A stretch of DNA of 60,000 nucleotides from Nematostella vectensis. Taxonomy: Eukaryota; Cnidaria; Anthozoa; Actiniaria; Edwardsiidae. Position 1 is the first letter of the stretch, and the number at the start of each line of letters is the position of its first letter. The notes under the pieces were generated by a model that was given only the letters and a program-made list of their open reading frames with translations, was not told the DNA's origin and searched no databases. The DNA is taken from positions 8,416,203 through 8,476,202 of the forward strand of contig NC_064037.1 of assembly GCF_932526225.1 (NCBI RefSeq), written 5' to 3'. The position numbers and the translations under genes are program-made. Of this stretch, positions 54,701 to 60,000 are shown piece after piece.

Positions 54701-57700
54701 ACAACTCCAGACGGCAATACCAGAAAATGTCCCTCGGATCTTATCCATCCGGAGCGTGAGGCATCAAAGCTATTCGGCGAAGAAGATGGAAGATTTCCGA
54801 CTAGGACATACAGAGAGCATTCAACTCTTCGAGCGTTGGTACAGCTGGGAATGCGCAGAGATGATCTCAGATGGGACGAGATTATTGACCGAGCACAAAG
54901 TGTGCAGACCCTGAACGAGAGGTGTACCCCGAAGGCTTATCCTGAAGCACTCTCCCGTGCCAAGGCTGTTCTTAAGTTTATTGGCGACAAATTGGCAAAC
55001 AACAACAATCTTCCCAGCGAAAGCGAGATTAAGGAATTACAGCAAGTTCAGTTTCTACCATACCTTCCAAAACCAGAAAACACGCCATTCAAGTGGAAAG
55101 CTGATGAAATCCGTCCACACACATTCCTGGCAGCTAGTTCTCTTTACTCAGGGCAAGATGAAAAACTGATATCTACGACTGCACCAATACTCGATGACAC
55201 AAACGAGGGTTGTGGTCGCTTCACAAGTGCATTGGTCAAGCTATTAGGTATCAGAAAGAGTGTGACAATGGATCAGGTGAAAAGCCAGTTGCAAACGGTC
55301 ATGAAGGTGAAGTTGAGCTGTCTGGACAATGACAGACTCGATGATGTGCGCAAGGTATGTGCTGCCATCTACGCGTACCTAGAGAGGAGCCTCGAGGGTG
55401 GCGAAACAGATTTGAAGCAGTATCTGCAATCTATGGAGTTCATTCTCCAGGACCAACGTTTTTTGAAGATAGACCAGGTGGCCTTTAGATGCCCTCCAGG
55501 GCTGGCACCGTACCTTCATAACCTTCAGAAGGAGTACGTCAAGAGGTTCTACTCGCTTTTCAAGGGGCTGGGGATACGGGATGAATTTGGGGTTGATGAC
55601 TACATTCGCACTCTGAGCCTGATGAATACGAAGTTTGCCAATGCTGCGCTAGACCCAGATTCCCTTCGAGCAGCAGTTGAGATTGCCCAGCTACTAGGCA
55701 AACTTGATGGAATTGATAAACGCCAAGCGATTTACCTCCCTGATTCCAAGTCCGTACTTAGAGTCGCCAAAGAGCTGTCAGTCAAGGATTGTCCTTGGAT
55801 GCCGAACGAGCCTGGGATAAACTATGCCAACGAGAAAATTCCTTTTTCGACCTGTTTTGAGCTCGGAGTCAATACACGGAGAGAAGATTTTCTTCGAAGA
55901 CGCTCTCACGGGATTCCTTTTGGACAGAAAGAGAAGCTGACCACTCGGCTGAAGAGGATCTTAGAAGGTTATCCTTGTGATGGTGCGATTCTGAAAGAGC
56001 TGCTTCAAAACGCAGACGACGCTAAAGCTTCAAAAATCTGCTTTATCAAGGACCTTCGTCGCCATCCAAGCGAGAGAATTTTTGAACGTTCATGGAAACC
56101 CCTTCAGGGTCCAGCACTTTGCGTTTATAACGACAGCCCTTTCACAACACCAGACATCGAAGGTATCCAACGTCTCGGAGAAGGTAGCAAGGGCGATGAT
56201 CCAAACAAGACCGGCCAGTATGGGGTAGGCTTCAACGCTGTCTACCACATGACAGACTGTCCGTCATTTGTCTCCAAGGGGCAAGAAGCAGGCGAGATCA
56301 TGTGTGTGTTCGATCCGAACTTGACGTTCATGCCTGGGGCCACTGATGATGCCCCTGGAATGCAGTACAAGGAGCTGGATCATCTTAGGGATGTCTTCAG
56401 TGATGTTTTCCCTTGTTATCTAGGCGAACACTTTCCCGTAGAGAATGCCACAATGTTCCGATTCCCTTTGCGTGATGTTCACATGGCTTCCAGTTCTAAG
56501 ATAAGCAACAAGCCATTTGATATCGAACAACTCAACAAACTGGTGCGGACGTTCAAGGCAGAAATGTTCCACTCCTTGCTATTCGTCAACAACGTTAGGG
56601 AAATCTCTCTTTGCGAAATAAGTGAAGTTTCTGGACAGCCATTCGACGAGTACAAAGTCACGGCGACCTTGTCACCTGAAGACGAAAAAAGTCTAGAAGA
56701 ATTTGCAGGCTACGTTAAAGAAACTTCTAGAATTCTCCGCAAGGGAAGTGTTTCTTTGGAGGACGTTGAAAAGAGAGAAGTCTCCTACGTGGTAAGCCTT
56801 GAAGATAACCAAGGCAAGAAACAGAGATGGCTCGTTGTTCAGCGATGTGGATTTGAACGTGATGCCGAGGTGCCGTCTTGTGTTAACTCTGCTGTGAAGA
56901 AACAGGAACTCGGTCTGTTACCACGAGGAGGGGTCGCTACCTTGCTGGACTCCCCTTCGGCTGCTGACAAGAAAGCATTCTGCTTCCTTCCATTACCTTT
57001 CACAACTGGCCTTCCTGTCCACGTTAATGGCCATTTTGCCCTTGATCACGAGGCAAGACGCAACCTATGGCGCTCAGAAAGTGAAGGAGATCACCGGGGC
57101 GCGTGGAATACAATGCTTCTTAAGTCCGTGGTGGCGCCGTGTTATGTGACCCTCTTGAGTGAGATGAGGCAACACCTAGGAATCCAAGACACTGACGCTG
57201 TTATTGGAAGGAGAAAAGCGCTCCAACAAACAGGGCAGTACTTGCGTCTGTTCCCGAATCTACACAATAACGAACCATATTGGGACGAACTAGCGAAGGA
57301 AGTGTACCGCTACATTGGAAACAAGGAACTCCCCCTCCTGCCTGTCCATCGCCCAGTGGAAGATGAGTCTGCGAGTGAAAAGAAGGAACAGGATGAACAA
57401 GCTTCACGTGTGAAGATCGAGTGGTTTGCCCCAAAAGAAGAGGGTGGTCGTAAGCTGTTTTTCAATGATTTAAGTACCGTGACAGCCGAACAGTTCAAGA
57501 AAGATGATGCCTCCACAAAGCAACCTGCAAAAAGTGTTAGCTTTACCAGTCATCGTACCTCGTTGTATTCCGATCGGGAAGCTGTTCTTTTAACCGACAC
57601 GCTTCTGCGCAGCGGCCTGAACCTAGCCGAGGCTCCACTTAACCTTTTCAACAACTTCAAAAAATCAGATGTAGATGTAGCATGCGTTAATCCAGAAGAC

Positions 57701-60000
57701 GTCCTCTCCTTTTACCACACAGGCAGCAACATCGAGTGCCTTCCCCAATGTCTAGAAGACACTGGGATAAAGAACGTGGAAAACCTGTTACTTGTGTTGG
57801 CGTACTGCAAACATTCCGATAAGTTTCTTAAAAGTCTTCACGGGCTGCCCTTGTTGCTAACACAAGATGGAATGCTCAAAATGTTTGACCGGGAAAACCC
57901 GGTCTTTCTAACGACACACCACACCCTTACCCCAAGAAATGCCTCACTGTTTGTGCACCGTAACCTCTTCAACAGTGTCTTTTATGAGGCCCTGTCTAAA
58001 TCAAATGTCTTCAAGCGGTTCGATATTGCCGCTTTTGCAAAGCTACTACCTAACAACCTCGAACGGAAGTACAATGTTAGCGATGATTTTATCGAATGGG
58101 ATCCTATTTCAGACAAAGGGAATGACCTGCCCTCGAGGGGATGGCTGTTCGGCGTCTGGAAGCTCATAACAAGTGAGATGAAAGATGCGATAAAGAACTG
58201 TGTCAAGAAGAACCAAAAGGAGATAACATTGGAGCACACATTGAGACTGGTTCAAAACGTAGTAGCTCCTCTTCAAAATTGGTGCTTATTACCTGTCGAA
58301 GAGACCGAGTGCTCGTCGCTGGCTTCAAGTGGAACACGTCATCGGCAACTGTTGGCACCTTTTTCTATGTCAGAACTTGTTGTGTCGCTTCCATCTCAAG
58401 TTGTGCATTTCCGTTTCGATTCTATTTGTGGCGTACTACGAAAGCTGGCACTTCCAGAGATCAACACGCGGGTTATAGTATCACCCAGCAACACAAGCAC
58501 CACATTTGATCACAATGCTGACTCCCTGGCTCGCCTGCTTGTCGCCAATGTTGACAATCCAAGACTGATCCTCTCAGCGCTTTCCCACAAGCTAAATAAA
58601 GTCGAACTCCCTTCAACCATCACCCCGAACGATTGCAAAGATGTGCTCACATACTTCAACGGCAACGTGAAATCACTTTCGCCTGACGACTCTTACAGTT
58701 TGAAGACACTACCATTTCACGAAACAGTGAATGGCGAACACACCAGTATCGCTGAAATGAAAGGATATGTTCTACCATCTGAAATACCCAAGGCTGGATT
58801 AAACATCTGGGAAAGAAGTGGGCTAGTGTTTTTGAAAGAGGACCAAAGCCTTGAGGCTTTGTATCAATTCCTGGATTGCCTGTGCGAGAATTCCGTGGAT
58901 ATATATTGTGAAGTTATTTTGCCTCGTTTCCAAGATATGACACAGCAAGCTCACATTGACCATTTGCAATTTCTGAACGGAAAACTTGGTACACTTCAGC
59001 TGCAGCAGGGCGGCACGCCAGACAAAAATAGACTCATTTCTTCATTGAGCAGCCTTAAGTTTCTCCCTGGCGTTGTACATGGCCAGCTGAAGCCCGCCTC
59101 TTCCTTCTACGATCCACGCAACGCTGTTTTCGAAATTATGCTTGAAAGCAAGGCAGGGTCATTTCCTCCAACGCCGTTTAACTCTGACTATTGGCTATCA
59201 TTCTTGTGTAAGATCGGGCTTATCCACATCGTTAGCAACCAGAAATTCGTAGAATTTGCTGAAGAAGTGGCAAATGAAGCCAAATGTTCTAGAACCGATG
59301 CCACCTTCGAGAAGTCGCTGACTCTTATCGAGCATCTTTTCAACCGAGAAGACATAACTAGCCCCTTGTTAGCAGATATCAAGAACACAAAGTTCGTCCC
59401 TCCCCACAAGGTCAGCGAGGCTCTGTCTCGGCTCTGCCCTCCATTTGGAAGCAACGTGAATAGTGAGCTCTCGTACATCCCCTTCAATGGGTCAGTCCTA
59501 CCCAACCACGAGACAATCTCATGGACGAGTGCGAATATTCTACCCCGGCAAGCATGTCCGCCTTGGCCCTTATGGGGCATTGGACAAATGCTTGGAATCT
59601 ACAAAAAGCCACCTGTGGAAGTAGTCGTTGCACACTGTTTGACGATTTCCAAACGTTTTGCCAAGACGCTCAACGAGGATACGAAGAATCTGACGGAACC
59701 TTGCAAGATAAAGGATGTTATGGAAGATCTTTATGATTTTCTATCGACTTGCGCTGACGATGTTTCAGTAGATCGCCTAAAAAACGCACAGTGCATTCTC
59801 GTCGCGAACGGAAGGCGCGTCGTTCTTCCACGCCAGATTGTTGTCCAATCCTCCATAGAGATCCCTCCGTATCTGTACAAGATCCCGCTCGAGCTCGGTA
59901 AGTTCCACGAACTGTTCAAGCGGCTCGGTGCCACTGGCACTGTAACAGTGCAGCAGTATGTATCAGTGCTTGACATGATCCATAAAAAGTGTGGCAACAA
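36741..60000 (+). CDS. Sacsin-like giant co-chaperone, copy C (seven exons in the window, 3' end beyond it)
   Basis: Proposed exons: 36741-36744 (ATGG), 39270-39370, 46380-46490, 47043-47190, 47715-49322, 49780-52044, 52911->60000. All junctions are GT-AG and in phase (1, 0, 0, 1, 1, 1). The product starts MDEDSDEDCDLIQPS and has three sacsin repeats, each with an E-(L)-QNA-DDA-type box and a G-x-x-G-G-F-N/K-A/S-V box: ELIQNAEDA with GRFGLGFKSVFHM (repeat 1), ELIQNADDA with GRFGLGFNAVYNITD (repeat 2), ELLQNADDA with GQYGVGFNAVYHMTD (repeat 3). About 3,775 residues are in the window. By alignment to copy B about 560-650 remain, including J and HEPN, so the total would be near the 4.5-kaa size of vertebrate sacsin. 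No N-terminal ubiquitin-like domain was seen. Family role: Hsp70/Hsp90-like protein quality control; cytosolic. The start exon is the weakest part of the model. Confidence 0.85.
37007..38279. mobile_element. Outer inverted-repeat element in intron 1 of copy C, split by a second insertion
   Basis: The left end (37007-37053: GCGCCATGCACAGGTAGCCC, CACGGCGAGTGTAGG) is mirrored at the right end (38233-38279: CCTACACTCGCCGTGAGCCT, CTACCTGTGGGCCATGCAG). Without the inner element it would be a ~260-bp MITE. Confidence 0.65.
37054..38060. mobile_element. Inner ~1-kb element with an 11-bp target duplication
   Basis: Its ends GCCTGAGTATCAGGC (left) and GGGCCTGATACTCAGG (right) are inverted. TAGGTTTATTA occurs on both sides (37043-37053 and 38061-38071). 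A 9-11-bp duplication is typical of MULE-type transposons. No transposase frame is visible, so it is non-autonomous. Confidence 0.6.
38764..38882. mobile_element. Short foldback element, same family as 47223-47460
   Basis: The left half ACCCCAAAAACTAGAAATTC, CTCTGCCAAATTTTCGTCTT and the right half AAAATTTGGCAGAG, CCAGTTTTTGGTGTATTG are inverted copies. The tail ATTCATTCTTCTGGT matches the other copy. Confidence 0.6.
39270..39370 (+). CDS. Sacsin-like copy C, exon 2 (start of sacsin repeat 1)
   Basis: Acceptor TTTCCTTATCAG; donor AAG|GTGAGA. It encodes an acidic leader (DEDSDEDCD) and LIQPSLIQQIKKILDQYP, then DDGQILK, the canonical first helix of a sacsin repeat; the next exon begins ELIQNAEDA. 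The donor site is immediately followed by the 39-bp repeat array, and the bases GAGATGTTGGATACACCC just after the junction already belong to a repeat unit. Confidence 0.8.
39373..46290 (+). repeat. 7-kb minisatellite array filling intron 2 of copy C
   Basis: About 165 copies of a 39-bp unit (GATGCTGGATACACCCCTGT, then CCCCCCTTCCCTTTGTAGA) run from 39373 to about 45830. About 13 copies of a 33-bp relative (ATACGCCCCTGTGCCCCCTC with CAAAGAGATGCTGG) follow to about 46255, with degenerate units to 46290. Some units carry TTCAAGA or TTCAATA in place of TTTGTAGA. The array occupies all but ~90 bp of the 7,009-bp intron. As 39 is a multiple of three, both strands stay open over hundreds of codons (MLDTPLSPLPFVE on +, REGGTGVYPASLQ on -); these frames are artefacts. 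Every plus-strand unit has a C/T-rich tract ending in TAG or AAG, like a 3' splice site. The minus strand is G-run rich. Confidence 0.95.
46380..46490 (+). CDS. Sacsin-like copy C, exon 3 (ATP-binding box of repeat 1)
   Basis: Acceptor TGTGTTCAG, donor CAG|GTGAGG, 37 codons, phase 0 on both sides. It encodes ELIQNAEDAEAREVKVLYDE and HSYGTHSLFKPELAKFQ. The E..QNA.DA motif corresponds to the nucleotide-binding helix of GHKL ATPases. Confidence 0.85.
46628..46767. mobile_element. MITE in intron 3 of copy C
   Basis: It has terminal inverted repeats AGTACGCAGCT / AGCTGCGTACT. A perfect internal hairpin AGCTGCAATTTGATTG / CAATCAAATTGCAGCT lies at about 46645-46686. 140 bp, non-coding. Confidence 0.6.
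47043..47190 (+). CDS. Sacsin-like copy C, exon 4 (glycine-rich box of repeat 1)
   Basis: Acceptor CTTTTAG, donor ACAG|GTAATA, phase 0 in and phase 1 out. It encodes GPALYAYNNAMFKRDDWNGL and KVGRFGLGFKSVFHM. GRFGLGFKSV is the glycine-rich nucleotide lid of the HSP90-like fold; joined to exon 5 it reads HMTDLPSVISSD. Confidence 0.85.
47223..47460. mobile_element. Long palindromic foldback element in intron 4 of copy C
   Basis: Two ~105-bp arms are near-perfect inverted repeats: CACCAAAAACTGGAAATCGA ... TTACATCAGAA and TTCTGATGTAA ... TTTCCAGTTTTTGGTG, with only a short loop at ~47332. A ~20-bp asymmetric tail follows. The direct repeat TACGAGA flanks it (47216-47222 and 47461-47467). It inserted only ~30 bp after the exon 4 donor. 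Confidence 0.75.
47715..49322 (+). CDS. Sacsin-like copy C, exon 5 (rest of repeat 1)
   Basis: The acceptor GTGACGTAG has a weak pyrimidine tract; the donor TCAG|GTGAGT is strong. It starts DLPSVISSDRLRMIDPQETF and contains GTLFRFPLRQEAS and FCFLPLPLEQKSLTGLPVHV, the standard sacsin-repeat signatures after the lid. The remainder is a large helical linker typical of the family. Confidence 0.85.
49323..49779 (+). other. Intron 5 of copy C
   Basis: 457-bp GT-AG intron, AT-rich, no element recognised. Confidence 0.7.
49780..52044 (+). CDS. Sacsin-like copy C, exon 6 (inter-repeat region, start of repeat 2)
   Basis: Acceptor TTTGTTTCAG, donor GCAG|GTTTGT. An open 754-codon frame starts GKTQLRSLDAEAVATHLKYA. 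It ends with the start of the second repeat, FGQYEPLTRRLQRLLEEYTD then ELIQNADDAG, cut by the intron within the Gly codon of DDAG. Most of the exon is the low-motif helical inter-repeat region. Confidence 0.9.
52045..52910 (+). other. Intron 6 of copy C
   Basis: 866-bp intron with donor GTTTGT and acceptor TGTTTTAG. It interrupts repeat 2 inside its nucleotide-binding motif (DDA|GATE). No supported feature inside. Confidence 0.75.
52911..60000 (+). CDS. Sacsin-like copy C, exon 7 (repeats 2 and 3, runs off the window)
   Basis: After acceptor TGTGTTTTAG the frame appears open to the end of the window, more than 7 kb. Marker ATG codons at 56249, 56453 and 59975 are all in the same frame. Repeat 2: CQGPALWVYNNAVFTDADFQ, GRFGLGFNAVYNITDVPSL, GTLFRFPLRTKEQAR, YCFLPLPIQSGLPVHING. 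Repeat 3 starts at ~55915 (FGQKEKLTTRLKRILEGYP, ELLQNADDA, GPALCVYND, GQYGVGFNAVYHMTD, FRFPLRDVHMASS, FCFLPLPFTTGLPVHVNGHF). From ~56421 onward it is nearly identical to copy B. Exons of this size are characteristic of sacsin genes. Confidence 0.9.

Overview
The window looks like genomic DNA of an invertebrate animal. An anthozoan cnidarian such as a sea anemone is my best guess, but that is inference. The evidence is spliced genes with GT-AG introns, very long exons, a local family of sacsin-like genes, and many animal-type mobile elements (KDZ transposase, Ty3/gypsy, a DUF7869-type transposase, a tRNA-derived SINE and several MITE/foldback families). There is no sign of bacterial gene organisation.

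The backbone is three sacsin-like copies, all on the + strand. Copy A (1-1586) is only the 3' end of a gene that starts before the window: a J domain (HPD intact) and a HEPN domain split over two exons. Copy B (4178-10312) begins abruptly inside the third sacsin repeat. Its first 1.1 kb is broken by stops and frameshifts, but it then carries an uninterrupted 1,404-codon frame plus a HEPN exon, giving a possible 'headless' J-HEPN gene. Copy C (36741 to beyond 60000) is the full-length version. A proposed ATGG start exon is followed by six further exons carrying three HSP90-like sacsin repeats; the J and HEPN domains should lie past the window edge. Intron 2 of copy C is almost entirely a 7-kb array of 39-bp repeats, each carrying a pyrimidine tract plus TAG, that is, a potential 3' splice site.

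Between copies B and C lies about 26 kb of mobile-element and repeat territory. In order: a palindromic MITE; two tandem tRNA-Gly(TCC)-like genes; a DUF7869-type transposase whose two halves point away from each other, with a long (CAGA)n tract after one of them; a candidate minus-strand 3' exon; a tRNA-derived SINE; an unrecognised five-exon gene candidate ending in a 39-bp coding minisatellite; a LINE fragment; G/C-run-rich DNA; a minus-strand Cys/His protease-like frame with one in-frame TGA; a decayed multi-exon KDZ transposase; a gypsy element lacking its RT-RNaseH region; and a 2.7-kb foldback element with about 490-bp inverted arms and a 104-bp internal tandem array. Nested inverted-repeat elements occupy the proposed first intron of copy C.

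Sacsin-family proteins are giant co-chaperone-like proteins combining GHKL ATPase-like repeats with a J domain that recruits Hsp70 and a HEPN domain. The local copies suggest an expanding and partly decaying family. All splice sites here are read by eye; RNA data would settle them.
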